Part shown: in pieces, positions 1 through 7,848 of the stretch
Layout of the letters: every line of letters begins with the position of its first letter
Position numbering within the stretch: the first letter of the stretch is position 1
Source: an uncultured Bacteroidota bacterium
Lineage (GTDB): Bacteria; Bacteroidota; Bacteroidia; Chitinophagales; Chitinophagaceae
Assembly (NCBI GenBank): GCA_903926605.1
Contig: CAIYJV010000219.1
Coordinates: 1-43,061 of the forward strand
Reading direction: 5' to 3'
DNA length: 43,061 nucleotides
The notes under the pieces: generated by a model
Seen by the model: only the letters and a program-made list of their open reading frames with translations
Database searches by the model: none
Told to the model about the DNA's origin: nothing
Made by a program: the position numbers and the translations under genes

Positions 1-78
1 TGGCGAAACTGGTAGACGCACTACTTTGAGGTGGTAGCGCCTGTAACGGGCATGGGAGTTCGAATCTCCTTTGCCGCA
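1..78 (+). tRNA. tRNA-Leu (anticodon GAG), 5' end cut off by window edge
   Basis: The D-arm (TGGTAGAC), an anticodon stem CTACT/GGTAG closing a seven-base loop with anticodon GAG at bases 28-30, a long class II variable arm, a T-arm (GGGAG, TTCGAAT, CTCCT) and the 3' acceptor strand TTGCCGC with discriminator A at 78 are all visible. GAG reads leucine codons CUC/CUU. The first seven acceptor bases lie outside the window. CCA is not encoded. A strong terminator follows nine bases later. The 3' end probably served as an integration site, because a recombinase remnant abuts it on the other strand. Confidence 0.93.
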
Positions 79-84
79 CACAAG

Positions 85-463
85 GAGACAAACAGGTTTC
101 AACCCCTGTTTGTCTTTTTTCTTTTTCGCCTGAAACGCTTGACAGGCTTGCGATTAGCTCGAATATAGAATTTACTCTTTGTGTTCGAAATGCTCCTTTT
201 TTCTTGTCATAGACAATTCCGTCAGGGAACACCAGTTTTTGTAGTTTTTCTTTTTGCTCAACATTGCTGGAATCCCACTCTGTAGCGAGTCCTACGGATA
301 TGCCCACTGCTTTTTCTAATGCTCCCAAAGGGTTCGAAATGCCGGTTGTCAATTGCGACAGTTTTTTAACAATGTCCTTCCGTTCTTCCTCAAACTTTAA
401 ACGGAACTTATCGTAGGTTACTTTGTTCATGTCCTTAGTAACATGCCAGTATCCGGCAATACA
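85..463 (-). pseudogene. C-terminal remnant of a site-specific (serine-type) recombinase
   Basis: A minus-strand frame opens after a TAA at 464-466 and has an ATG at 430. It encodes a charged helical stretch (KFRLKFEEERKDIVKKL) and then the ending LVFPDGIVYDKKKGAFR, TQRVNSIFELIASLSS, which resembles the C-terminus of large serine recombinases of Bacteroidota mobile elements. That family call is from memory of the motif, not a search. The catalytic N-terminal domain and zinc ribbon are absent, so it cannot be active. The frame has no stop down to base 1: it reads through the terminator and the whole tRNA in antisense, as expected when an integrase gene abuts its tRNA target. I read it as a decayed integration module. 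A free-standing small protein starting at 430 is less likely. Confidence 0.6.
87..120 (+). terminator. Rho-independent terminator of tRNA-Leu
   Basis: A perfect ten-base stem (GACAAACAGG at 87-96, CCTGTTTGTC at 105-114) with an eight-base loop is followed by six T, one C and five more T. It sits just after the tRNA and most likely ends its transcript. The same bases lie inside the open minus-strand recombinase frame, which fits a fusion of foreign coding sequence to a resident tRNA end. Confidence 0.85.
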
Positions 464-555
464 TTAAAATATCTGGCTTTTTCTTTTCGGCTTATCGCAA
501 ATGATTTGACAAATAGCTTTAGTGTGTCGGGTGGGGAAAATGTTTTAATGCTCAT
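427..555 (-). CDS. Hypothetical 42-residue ORF overlapping the recombinase remnant
   Basis: A minus-strand ORF starts at the ATG at 553-555 and ends with a TGA that overlaps the remnant's ATG at 430 (ATGA arrangement). The product is short and basic (KSFAISRKEKARYFNVLPD). I recognise no family. The overlap could mean translational coupling, but a frameshifted piece of the decayed recombinase gene is equally possible. Confidence 0.22.
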   Translation of the reverse strand: MSIKTFSPPDTLKLFVKSFAISRKEKARYFNVLPDTGMLLRT

Positions 556-696
556 AGTTCATTGAGCAGCATTTGTGTGGTTACGATTATCAATTAAACA
601 GAAGTTAAGGTTACATGTTGCTGCACGCCTATCAAGTTCTTATTTTTTGATAAGTCCAATTAAATAAGTCGCTGAAACCTGTAAGATGCTTGGCCG

Positions 697-749
697 TAGA
701 GAGTTTCCTTATTTGATGGTTATTTGATAAAAGCTTATAAAACTCTCTA
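697..749. repeat. Ten-base inverted repeat downstream of abiEii
   Basis: TAGAGAGTTT at 697-706 is perfectly complementary to AAACTCTCTA at 740-749, with 33 bases between the arms. It starts 14 bases beyond the abiEii stop codon in the direction of transcription. No T-run follows on either strand, so a classical terminator is doubtful; it may be a structured 3' end or a site left by the mobile element. The rest of 556-762 is AT-rich and shows no coding sign. Confidence 0.4.
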
Positions 750-762
750 ACGGAGGTATCAC

Positions 763-1629
763 TTATTTTGAAGAGAATATTTCTTCAAAATATTTTTGCA
801 CCTCAGCAATTACAATTATATAGTCAGCCAATTTATCTTTTGGAATTTGATGACCTAAACTATTCTGCCAATTAAGCTTCAATATGCGTTCATTCTTAGG
901 ATTAATCAATTGATCTATTCCGGTAAACTCAAGATTTTTGTAGGCCATTTTCTTGTGGAATGCCTCAACAATCTTTCTATTACTCAGCTCTTTGTAATGA
1001 GTGCTTAAATACCAAATGTCATAGTAATCTCTCGGTGCTGTATATCTGCGCTGCACTAACGCACGAATTTTTTCTGCCATTACTTCCTCCAACGAGTAAC
1101 AAGGAATACTGAGTGCATTTTCAGACAGTTCATCGGAGTATGAGTGAATCATTTGTTTAATTACCGGCTCAAACAATAGTGACTCATAAAGGATGATTTC
1201 AATTTTGATACTTGTTTGCCATCTATCTAACGGTGGCACCGCTGAATTGAACTGGTGATCGGCACCCCAATATTTTACGATTATCTCATAGCCCGTTTTT
1301 ACGTCCTTGAATATCAAATCCCGAAAAGACACTATTTGGCAGGCCATTCCGGTTCTTTCAACTACTAAAGCTACAACGGTATTAAACTGATCCGCTGTAA
1401 GTATGAATTGCTGATCAGTTGCAGTAAAATCCAGATCTTCAGAAAAACGATAATCCGGGAAGTAGCATTTCTTTAAGCAAGTACCTCCTTTAAATATTAA
1501 CACGTCCTTCAATTCCTTGATCGAAAATATTGCATCAATAAAATGGCCTAATACCCAATCTTTGTCAATTGTAGTCTTTGATACTCCTGCTTTCGCTGCT
1601 ATTGCCGTAATTTCTCTTTGTAGAATCAT
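763..1629 (-). CDS. abiEii: AbiEii-type nucleotidyltransferase toxin
   Basis: The 288-residue product is the toxin half of a type IV AbiE toxin-antitoxin pair, a cytoplasmic nucleotidyltransferase of the DNA-polymerase-beta superfamily. Known relatives block growth by modifying tRNA 3' ends; the target here is not visible. Motif I is FKGGTCLKK at about 46-54, followed by the metal-binding pair in SEDLDF (Asp65, Asp67). Motifs III and IV are EKIRALVQRR (186-195) and PRDYYDIWYL (199-208), both intact, so the enzyme is probably functional. One base separates it from the upstream antitoxin gene, so the two are surely co-transcribed. The gene is AT-rich compared with the block after 3500, which fits horizontal transfer. 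The family is clear; toxicity is inference. Confidence 0.9.
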   Translation of the reverse strand: MILQREITAIAAKAGVSKTTIDKDWVLGHFIDAIFSIKELKDVLIFKGGTCLKKCYFPDYRFSEDLDFTATDQQFILTADQFNTVVALVVERTGMACQIVSFRDLIFKDVKTGYEIIVKYWGADHQFNSAVPPLDRWQTSIKIEIILYESLLFEPVIKQMIHSYSDELSENALSIPCYSLEEVMAEKIRALVQRRYTAPRDYYDIWYLSTHYKELSNRKIVEAFHKKMAYKNLEFTGIDQLINPKNERILKLNWQNSLGHQIPKDKLADYIIVIAEVQKYFEEIFSSK

Positions 1630-1630
1630 T

Positions 1631-2428
1631 CTAATAAATCTTATTGCATATTTCCGATATTTCTTCTTTGCTAATATTTAGCCTGATTTTCCATTGGCTT
1701 ATATGCTCTCCCAAATCCAATCCTATTGGATCAAGGAGGTTATATTTCCCATTTACTAGCGGCCTTGCATAATCAAAAAACACCTCAAAATCTGGCTTTT
1801 GTAAAAACTCAGCAAGGAAGGCAATGCGTTTAGTAACAGCAGTATTATCTATCGCCTTACAATACTTTATCAACAGATTTGCATCTAAAGTTGCACTATT
1901 GAACGCTCTTAATAACTCAGCATATCCGCCTGAATATTCCGGCAAATCAAAACAATCAACAATGGTCTTTTCAATGTCGGTCATACGATATTGATTATTA
2001 CCATAGCCATACATTTTGTATCCTGTCAGCTTTCTTTTCTTAACTCGGACGAATTTGTAGTTTACACCAAATATGTTTTTCTCCCCCTTCTCCTTGATTG
2101 TCTGAACAAATATTGTATTTGCAAACTGCTCTGTTAAGCCATGCCTGTTTAATGCAGACCAATAAGCGACAACTCCATCGCTAACCAAGTAATTGCTGAT
2201 AACCCATTCATCGTTGAAATTATGTCGGCAATATTTACCTCTTTCTATCCGCTTTAGTAGGCCTTTCTGTACAAGCTTCTCTGCAATCCCCTGTATGTCG
2301 GCAAAAGAATAATTGACCCGCTTTTCAATATCTTTTAGCGTGAAAACGTTAATCTCATAGTCATCCAACAACTTAATTAAATGAAGTTGAGGATTGACTG
2401 TATTCGATATGTCTGCTTGTTCTATCAT
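1631..2428 (-). CDS. abiEi: AbiEi-type antitoxin / transcriptional repressor
   Basis: The 265-residue partner of AbiEii. The N-terminal 75 residues look like a winged helix-turn-helix (FTLKDIEKRVNYSFADIQGI, then KGLLKRIERGKYCRHN as the wing). The rest matches the AbiEi antitoxin domain, including the landmark YWSALNRHGLTEQ and the segment MTDIEKTIVDCFDLPEYSGG. Known AbiEi proteins neutralise AbiEii without direct contact (type IV) and repress their own operon by binding inverted repeats. Such a repeat lies directly in front of this start codon. The start ATG at 2428 has AAAGG three bases upstream. It is the first gene of the operon, the usual AbiE order. Confidence 0.88.
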   Translation of the reverse strand: MIEQADISNTVNPQLHLIKLLDDYEINVFTLKDIEKRVNYSFADIQGIAEKLVQKGLLKRIERGKYCRHNFNDEWVISNYLVSDGVVAYWSALNRHGLTEQFANTIFVQTIKEKGEKNIFGVNYKFVRVKKRKLTGYKMYGYGNNQYRMTDIEKTIVDCFDLPEYSGGYAELLRAFNSATLDANLLIKYCKAIDNTAVTKRIAFLAEFLQKPDFEVFFDYARPLVNGKYNLLDPIGLDLGEHISQWKIRLNISKEEISEICNKIY

Positions 2429-2483
2429 AACCTTTTGTACGACTAAATCCTCTAAAACGAACTATATTGTCGTTCGAAAGGTT
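2429..2483 (-). promoter_or_regulatory. Inverted-repeat operator of the abiE operon
   Basis: Two 15-base arms, AACCTTTTGTACGAC at 2429-2443 and GTCGTTCGAAAGGTT at 2469-2483, are complementary at 13 of 15 positions. The start-proximal arm covers the ribosome-binding AAAGG and touches the abiEi start codon. The distal arm begins two bases downstream of the -7 element at 2486-2493, over the likely transcription start. This arrangement suits autorepression by AbiEi, which in described systems binds paired inverted repeats. Confidence 0.7.
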
Positions 2484-2485
2484 AT

Positions 2486-2493
2486 CAAAGGTA
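2486..2493 (-). promoter_or_regulatory. Promoter -7 element (TACCTTTG) for abiEi-abiEii
   Basis: On the minus strand this is an exact match to the Bacteroidota -7 consensus TAnnTTTG, predicting a start near 2480 and a leader of about 50 bases that contains most of the operator. No clear -33 TTG is seen at the ideal spacing. Confidence 0.55.
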
Positions 2494-2730
2494 AGTTTTT
2501 CTGCTTAAATAGCACAAAATATTCATAAATAGCCATTCTTCGACGTTTTCAGTGTTAATTCTTTTCAGGCATTGCTGATTCTGCATGTAATGTCCAGCAT
2601 TATAATTCTCCATAGGGTTATGAAAATATTATTAGGCACTATAACCCTTGCTATGAAACTGCTCAATTGCCCTCAAATCTTCCATGAAATTATTCGAAGA
2701 TTGGTTACCCACGCGCACTGGAATAGAAAA
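2494..2730. other. Gene-poor stretch with one short minus-strand ORF
   Basis: No convincing gene. A 42-codon minus-strand ORF (ATG at 2613, stop at 2485-2487) and a 17-codon one further up (MEDLRAIEQFHSKGYSA) read like protein but match nothing I know; they may be leftovers of an older gene. The composition is AT-rich like the abiE genes. Confidence 0.4.
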
Positions 2731-2757
2731 GGATGAACGTTTGTTCGTCCTTTTTTT
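2727..2757 (+). terminator. Hairpin terminator at the island boundary
   Basis: An eight-base stem, GGATGAAC at 2731-2738 and GTTCGTCC at 2743-2750 (one G-T pair), with loop GTTT, is followed by seven T and preceded by four A. The T-run favours the plus strand, where no gene precedes it in this window; on the minus strand it could weakly end the small CxxC gene. Confidence 0.6.
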
Positions 2758-2824
2758 ATTTTAAAAAATCGACATGGTTCGAAGTCTCCACTACTTCGCC
2801 CCGGAGGCAGATCTTCCAATTTTT

Positions 2825-3157
2825 CTACTTCCTAATGCCAAAAATATAACTCCGAAAATTCAGAATCCAGTACCACCATTTTTTAGGGGGAGCGGTAAGT
2901 CTTTCTTTTTCCCCAAATTCAAAGCCCATATCATAGGCATGAATCGGATCTTTTGTTTTGCCAGGAGGATATTTATCAGGAGGTACAGTGTCTAAACTCT
3001 GAATATCAAGGCTGCGCTTCTTTCCTTGTTTGCCATCCAGATACCCTTTATGATATGCACAACCGGCACATTGGACCAAAGTACTTGTATAATGTTGACT
3101 GGAGGGAGGCAAATCTGCTGTTATCTCGTCATAAATATGAACCCTGTTGCAAACCAT
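2825..3157 (-). CDS. Hypothetical 110-residue protein with a CxxC pair
   Basis: I do not recognise a family. The product has VQCAGCAYHKGYLDGKQGKK at about 28-47 and a second related stretch, AYDMGFEFGEKE, at about 74-85; the repeated Y-x-x-G-x-x-x-G spacing suggests two short helices of one fold. The C-terminus is Trp- and aromatic-rich. There is no signal peptide. A perfect -7 element (TATTTTTG) lies 17 bases upstream of the ATG, giving a leader of about ten bases, which supports a real gene. No Shine-Dalgarno is seen. It may belong to the accessory left end. Confidence 0.5.
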   Translation of the reverse strand: MVCNRVHIYDEITADLPPSSQHYTSTLVQCAGCAYHKGYLDGKQGKKRSLDIQSLDTVPPDKYPPGKTKDPIHAYDMGFEFGEKERLTAPPKKWWYWILNFRSYIFGIRK

Positions 3158-3173
3158 GGAGGATTTTTGGCGT

Positions 3174-3181
3174 CAAAAATA
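3174..3181 (-). promoter_or_regulatory. Promoter -7 element (TATTTTTG) for the 110-residue gene
   Basis: Exact TAnnTTTG match on the minus strand, 17 bases from the start codon at 3157. No obvious -33 TTG. Confidence 0.42.
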
Positions 3182-3450
3182 AAGCTTTATACTTTGAGAA
3201 CATTTAGGGAATCCTGACCACCAGTTATCACCGACTATATTTCTACATATAAGGTGCTCCTAAATCTGGTTTTATGATTTCACCCGGGTTATGAACTCCT
3301 TTCGGTGATTCCAGTAGTTTCTTACTACTATTGGCCAATATAGAGATTGGCTTCCACTTTGGCATATTCGGAGACTGCCGAACTGTGTTCTGCATTTTAG
3401 GCCAAATAAACGATCCGCTATAATGTCGTCCCCCATTTCATCCATACCCT
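3182..3450. other. Gene-poor stretch with a 50-codon minus-strand ORF
   Basis: No supported gene. A minus-strand frame open from 3437 to a TAG at 3243-3245, with an ATG at 3395, would give a 50-residue basic peptide (MPKWKPISILANSSKKLLES near its middle). Overlapping frames of similar length exist, so I do not call it a gene. It may be a relic. Confidence 0.3.
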
Positions 3451-3476
3451 AAAAAAAACGCCCTACGAATAGGGCG
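3451..3476 (-). terminator. Rho-independent terminator after the DUF4249-like gene
   Basis: On the minus strand CGCCCTA, loop TTCG, TAGGGCG is followed by eight T (A-run at 3451-3458 on the plus strand). It lies 27 bases beyond the stop codon of the lipoprotein gene at 3503. Confidence 0.88.
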
Positions 3477-3502
3477 CTTAAAATATTTGTGTTCCGAACC
3501 TA

Positions 3503-4579
3503 TTAGTGATACGCTGGCCCCAGAAGTTTGCAATTGGGGTTGATAAGCGGGCTTGCCACGAGCGAGTCTACGGTGGCTACATTGATGGTAATGGGGCCAC
3601 TGCGGCTACCGCGGGCAGTAAACAAACCCAGCACATTTTTCCCCTTTACGTTGGTGTATACGGGTTCGATTTCGTTGCCGGTAAGACCTGTACCTGCCGA
3701 CTGCGCAACCTGCAGATAGCTATTGAAATCTGCGGTGCTGATATAGATAGACAACCGTGCCCTATCCAGCAAACGATAGGTATTGGCCGGAGCAACGCCC
3801 ATACCTGTTGCAAGTCCTGAATACAGGCTTGTGTTGGTAACAGGAAAACTGAATGAATTGCTATTCATATAGGTATTTCCCAGGTCAAAATCGAAGGAGC
3901 GCCTGGTCATAACATGTGTGATACCGTTTGAGTCGATCCAGTTGAACGTCAGTACGCCCTGAAGTATCCCAACCGGATTAACACCGGAATTAACAGGGGT
4001 GTAGGTACCCGACAGGTGCACAGAGGCTCCAGGGATCGTTGAGCTGAAATCAATATTTGAATTTGCAGCGTTTGAGTCCTGAATCTTGTTTACTACAAAA
4101 ATGCTTGCGCTTTGATCGTCGAGAATCGGTGTGGCCACAGAGTCTACCTCTCCGGTTAATGGATTATAGATTCGCAGACGGTAGATATAATTGGAATTCA
4201 GTAAGTTACTAAACTTGTAAGCGTAGTTGGGTGAATTGTAGAAAGTGCCGGTAGGCTTTGCATAACCCTCGGCAGTGAGGTCTACGCGCGTGAGGTGAAT
4301 GGTATCTACAAGATTAGAATCTCTATCCAGACGATCTATGCGCACGTTCAACTGCCGGTAATAGCTGGAATCTGCATTCTGAGACATTGTTATGGCGCTC
4401 AGATTGTTGTCCAGAAAGGCTTTTTGAATACGAATATAATGGGCGGTGTCGTTCTGGTCGAGATAACCGTACACCACCGTAATATTTTTGTATGGCGCAG
4501 CCACATCAAATTTGTCAGAACAGCCAGTACCTAAAAAACTGAAAGCTGCTAGTATGGTCAGAATTGAAAAAAGTCGCAT
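3503..4579 (-). CDS. Exported lipoprotein, DUF4249-like
   Basis: A 358-residue lipoprotein of unknown function. The signal peptide MRLFSILTILAAFSFLGTGC ends in a lipobox (LGTGC), so it should be lipidated. The mature part begins with a short linker, then ITVVYGYLDQNDTAHYIRIQ, which resembles the opening strand of DUF4249 proteins (beta-rich lipoproteins often found with TonB-dependent receptors). No such receptor is nearby. I chose the start at 4579 over the ATG at 4603 because the lipobox distance is normal and a -7 element at 4601-4608 would overlap the longer start. A terminator follows the gene, so it is probably transcribed alone. The family call is moderate; the lipoprotein call is firm. 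Confidence 0.72.
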   Translation of the reverse strand: MRLFSILTILAAFSFLGTGCSDKFDVAAPYKNITVVYGYLDQNDTAHYIRIQKAFLDNNLSAITMSQNADSSYYRQLNVRIDRLDRDSNLVDTIHLTRVDLTAEGYAKPTGTFYNSPNYAYKFSNLLNSNYIYRLRIYNPLTGEVDSVATPILDDQSASIFVVNKIQDSNAANSNIDFSSTIPGASVHLSGTYTPVNSGVNPVGILQGVLTFNWIDSNGITHVMTRRSFDFDLGNTYMNSNSFSFPVTNTSLYSGLATGMGVAPANTYRLLDRARLSIYISTADFNSYLQVAQSAGTGLTGNEIEPVYTNVKGKNVLGLFTARGSRSGPITINVATVDSLVASPLINPNCKLLGPAYH

Positions 4580-4600
4580 TATTAAAGATTGTAAGCCGGA

Positions 4601-4608
4601 CAAAGTTA
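4601..4608 (-). promoter_or_regulatory. Promoter -7 element (TAACTTTG) for the DUF4249-like gene
   Basis: Exact TAnnTTTG match on the minus strand; predicts a leader of about 15 bases before the start at 4579 and excludes the upstream ATG at 4603. Confidence 0.5.
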
Positions 4609-4696
4609 ATTGATAAAGAGAATTAACATACTGGGGAAATGTTAAAAAAGGAGATTAAAAACAACGATGAGTGCCGTAACAAATGACTAATTACCA

Positions 4697-7600
4697 CTAT
4701 TTTTTTGTTTTCCGGTGTTTCGCGGGATTGGTGTCTTTGTTTTTAGACCGGCTGTTCAGAAATTCAAGCGCCTTGTCGTGTATTGCCTTCTGAGCACTGA
4801 TCATGGCTGCGGTGGGACGAAGGTCGGCATGCTGTATCAACTGTTGCAGGTACAAAAGCGACCCGACAAGGTGGTTCAGCTTTTCTGCGTCGGGCGCAAT
4901 GGCAGATAAGGGTGCCGTGCCCTCTTCCTCCTCCTGCTCACCTCCGGGCATAACTGCCGATTTTGCCGACATCCACTGTTTCCGGAATCGCAGCAGCGAG
5001 TCGGCATCGTAGTAACACATCAGAGACAGGTCCGATTGCAGTTGCAGGTCAGTGATCTCGGTTTTCACCCTCGGGTCCTGCACTATGCGTATTTTCTGCG
5101 TGTACTGCTTCGTACCTGCCGTAAGCACGACTTTGTAGGTACCGGGCATAACCCATGGTGAGGTATAGTCTGGCGGCGTATTGCCAACTATTGCGTTCAT
5201 ACCGAAAGACGCAGGCACGTCGAGTGGCTGATAGTGCATATCCCAAACAAAACGATGGGAGCCGGCCTTGCCGGAAAGCGTTTGCTGCGGGCGCACCCAG
5301 TACAATGGAATATTGGCGGTGGGAATTGTATATAGCGTATCGTCTGACGCGAAATGACGCACCCTGTTTCCGACGCTGTCGAAGATGTCGAGCCAAACCT
5401 TGTCGGTGTTTTCATGCAGGTAATAGTCTATGATGGCGCCATCCGGTGGATTTTTCCCCACAGGTTCATCTCCGGGAAATGGCGTATCCGTGTTCATATT
5501 CCACCTCACCCTGACTTGGTCCTGAAGGGGGTAAAGCTGGTCAGCAGCTACCGTTGGCACGACCGCCAAATGCCGGAGCGACATGATATCATCCAGTATC
5601 CAGAAAGACCGGCCATGGGTAGCGACCACGAGGTCATTGTCTTTGATAATAAGGTCGCGAATAGAGGTGGCCGGCATATTGAGCCTGAGCGTCTGCCAAT
5701 GGTCGCCATTGTCGAACGAGACATATACAGCGCGTTCAGATCCGGCAAAAAGCAGTCCTTTGCAGGCAGGGTCTTCCCTGACTACATTGATAGGCTCATC
5801 GGGAAGTCCGGAAACGATCCCGGTCCAGTTCCTGCCGCCATCTATGGTTCGGAATATGTGGGGTTTGTAGTCGTCGAGGCGAATGCGGTTTACCGCTGCG
5901 AATGCAGTTCTAGCATCGAAATGACCCGCATCCATCAGGGAAACCTTGCTCCAGGATGTTACGGCGGGTGGTGTAATGTTATTCCAAACTTTGCCGCCAT
6001 CGGTAGTGTTCCAGATCAGACCGTCATCTGTTCCCGCCCACAGTACATTACTGTCCAGGGGAGAGGGCGCCAGCGTGTAAATAACGCCACGCTGGGGCAT
6101 AGTCTTTAAATCTTCGGATTTGTATATACCCACGCATTCCGGAATATCCCAGGACTTGCGCGTAAGATCCGGACTTATTACCTGCCACGAATCCCCGCCA
6201 TTGCGGGTGCGGAAAATAACATTGCCGGCATAAAATAAAGAATGGGGGTCGATGGGAGAAAACAGTACCGGAGCAGTGCGCAAAAACCTGTAATCGCCCG
6301 AACGAATGGCCTCGGGCGCAATATTCTGACTTTGCCCGGTGCGCTTGTCGTAACGGGATATTTTGCCACCGTAAATCATATTCTGGTCGAGCGGATCGGC
6401 CACCACATATCCATATTCTTCAGCGCCCACGGGATGCCAGTCGCGCATGGTGATGGCCCCGTCATTGCCTCGCGAGGCAATACCCACAGAACCACTTTCC
6501 TGCTGACCACTGTACACGTTGTAAGGGAAACTATTGTCGGCACATACATGGTACAGCTGGGCAGTGGGCTGATTGTACCAGCTGCTCCATGTTTTACCGC
6601 CATTCACCGTCACGATCACACCCTGATCGTTGGCACACAAAATAATGTCAGTTTGTTGCGGATTGATCCAGAGCCGGTGATAATCATCGCCACCGGGAGC
6701 GCCTTTGAAACCTTCCCAATGGTGGCCTCCGTCGGTAGACTTCCAAACCACCACATTGGCATCGTACAGGATGTCGGGATTTTTAGGATCTGCTCTGAGC
6801 TCGGCAAAATCTATGCCGCGGTCCCACAGCCGGATATCTGCTGATATCCGGGACCAGTGCTCGCCGGCATCGTCGCTGCGATAGATACCGCCATTTCGGG
6901 CATTGGCACTCACCACTGCGTATAGTCTGGTATGCAGCGAAGGTGCGATACAAAACCCTATGCGACCCAGCCCACTGTCCACACCGGGCAGACCGGCCTT
7001 CAGTTGCCGCCATGTGGTGCCTCCATCGGTTGATTTAAAAAGACCACTACCCTTCCCCTGCCACTCCCCATTCTCCCAGGGCGCCATCCGGGCTGCCAGC
7101 ATATCGGCATACACCACATTGGGATCAGTAGGGTCAATGGTGACCTGAATGGCTCCGGTATTTTCGTCGGTATAGAGCACTTTTTGCCAAGTGGTCCCAC
7201 CGTCGGTGGAACGAAAAACGCCACGCTCGGGATTCGGGCCATAGGGATGACCCAGCACCGCCGCAAAAACCCTGTTTTCGTTATGGGGATCTATCGCGAG
7301 GCCTCCAATTTGTAATCCATCCCGAAGACCCAGATGCTGCCATGTTTTCCCGGCGTCTTCAGACTTATATATACCATCGCCGACAGAAAGATCGGGACGC
7401 TGCAAGCCCTCGCCACTGGCCACATAAACGACATTGGAATTGGATGGTGCGACCGCCACATCGCCGATAGAACCGGTGGGCTGATCATCGAAAATAGGAT
7501 TCCAGGTGCGACCATAGTCGTCTGTTTTCCATACACCGCCATTGTTTACACCGGCGTAAAAAACGGAAGGATGGGCGGGGTCACCGCACGCACCCACGGT

Positions 7601-7750
7601 GCGTCCGCCGCGGAACGGGCCGATCATGCGCCATTTCATACAGTCGAACAGATGTGGATCGCGCGTCTGCGCCTGTGTATATAAAACAGAAACAACAAAG
7701 AGGCACAGCAGCAAAAATGCCCGGCCACAATTCGAACAAATGGAATTCAT
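4697..7750 (-). CDS. Exported BNR/sortilin-like beta-propeller protein
   Basis: A 1017-residue protein with a signal peptide (about residues 1-28, ending YTQAQ). The body is made of repeated propeller blades carrying Asp-box-like signatures such as GVWKTDDYGRTWNP, GIYKSEDAGKTWQ, GVFRSTDGGTTWQK and GLFKSTDGGTTWRQ, with more later (IFRTIDGGRNWTG), as in VPS10/sortilin and the WD40/YVTN/BNR glycosyl-hydrolase-like group. A beta-sandwich-like region (PGTYKVVLTAG) and a helical, strongly basic tail (KNKDTNPAKHRKTKK) follow. No sialidase catalytic set can be recognised and there is no T9SS tail, so it is probably periplasmic or outer-membrane associated with unknown substrate. The start at 7750 is chosen for its signal peptide; the upstream in-frame ATG at 7840 adds 30 residues that spoil it. 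Confidence 0.85.
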   Translation of the reverse strand: MNSICSNCGRAFLLLCLFVVSVLYTQAQTRDPHLFDCMKWRMIGPFRGGRTVGACGDPAHPSVFYAGVNNGGVWKTDDYGRTWNPIFDDQPTGSIGDVAVAPSNSNVVYVASGEGLQRPDLSVGDGIYKSEDAGKTWQHLGLRDGLQIGGLAIDPHNENRVFAAVLGHPYGPNPERGVFRSTDGGTTWQKVLYTDENTGAIQVTIDPTDPNVVYADMLAARMAPWENGEWQGKGSGLFKSTDGGTTWRQLKAGLPGVDSGLGRIGFCIAPSLHTRLYAVVSANARNGGIYRSDDAGEHWSRISADIRLWDRGIDFAELRADPKNPDILYDANVVVWKSTDGGHHWEGFKGAPGGDDYHRLWINPQQTDIILCANDQGVIVTVNGGKTWSSWYNQPTAQLYHVCADNSFPYNVYSGQQESGSVGIASRGNDGAITMRDWHPVGAEEYGYVVADPLDQNMIYGGKISRYDKRTGQSQNIAPEAIRSGDYRFLRTAPVLFSPIDPHSLFYAGNVIFRTRNGGDSWQVISPDLTRKSWDIPECVGIYKSEDLKTMPQRGVIYTLAPSPLDSNVLWAGTDDGLIWNTTDGGKVWNNITPPAVTSWSKVSLMDAGHFDARTAFAAVNRIRLDDYKPHIFRTIDGGRNWTGIVSGLPDEPINVVREDPACKGLLFAGSERAVYVSFDNGDHWQTLRLNMPATSIRDLIIKDNDLVVATHGRSFWILDDIMSLRHLAVVPTVAADQLYPLQDQVRVRWNMNTDTPFPGDEPVGKNPPDGAIIDYYLHENTDKVWLDIFDSVGNRVRHFASDDTLYTIPTANIPLYWVRPQQTLSGKAGSHRFVWDMHYQPLDVPASFGMNAIVGNTPPDYTSPWVMPGTYKVVLTAGTKQYTQKIRIVQDPRVKTEITDLQLQSDLSLMCYYDADSLLRFRKQWMSAKSAVMPGGEQEEEEGTAPLSAIAPDAEKLNHLVGSLLYLQQLIQHADLRPTAAMISAQKAIHDKALEFLNSRSKNKDTNPAKHRKTKK

Positions 7751-7848
7751 TATGTGCAATTTAATAAAAATGGAGAGATGGGGGACTTTGACGCAATAGT
7801 TTGATATCTGTGTTGGTTTGGCGAAAGAGTCAGTCCTCATTCCGAAAC

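Noticed and set aside
2772-2796. Sequence resembling the tRNA 3' end (GTTCGAAGTCTCC) as a possible right attachment site
   Set aside because: It matches the tRNA T-arm only with gaps and the acceptor part does not align; no stem can form. Too weak for an att repeat.
3240-3437. Minus-strand 50-64 codon frame as a gene
   Set aside because: No promoter motif, no known family, and overlapping frames of the same length; kept only as a possible relic.
5354-6844. Long plus-strand frames (about 200-250 codons) opposite the propeller gene
   Set aside because: They are antisense to a protein with clear signal peptide and blade motifs and encode nothing recognisable.
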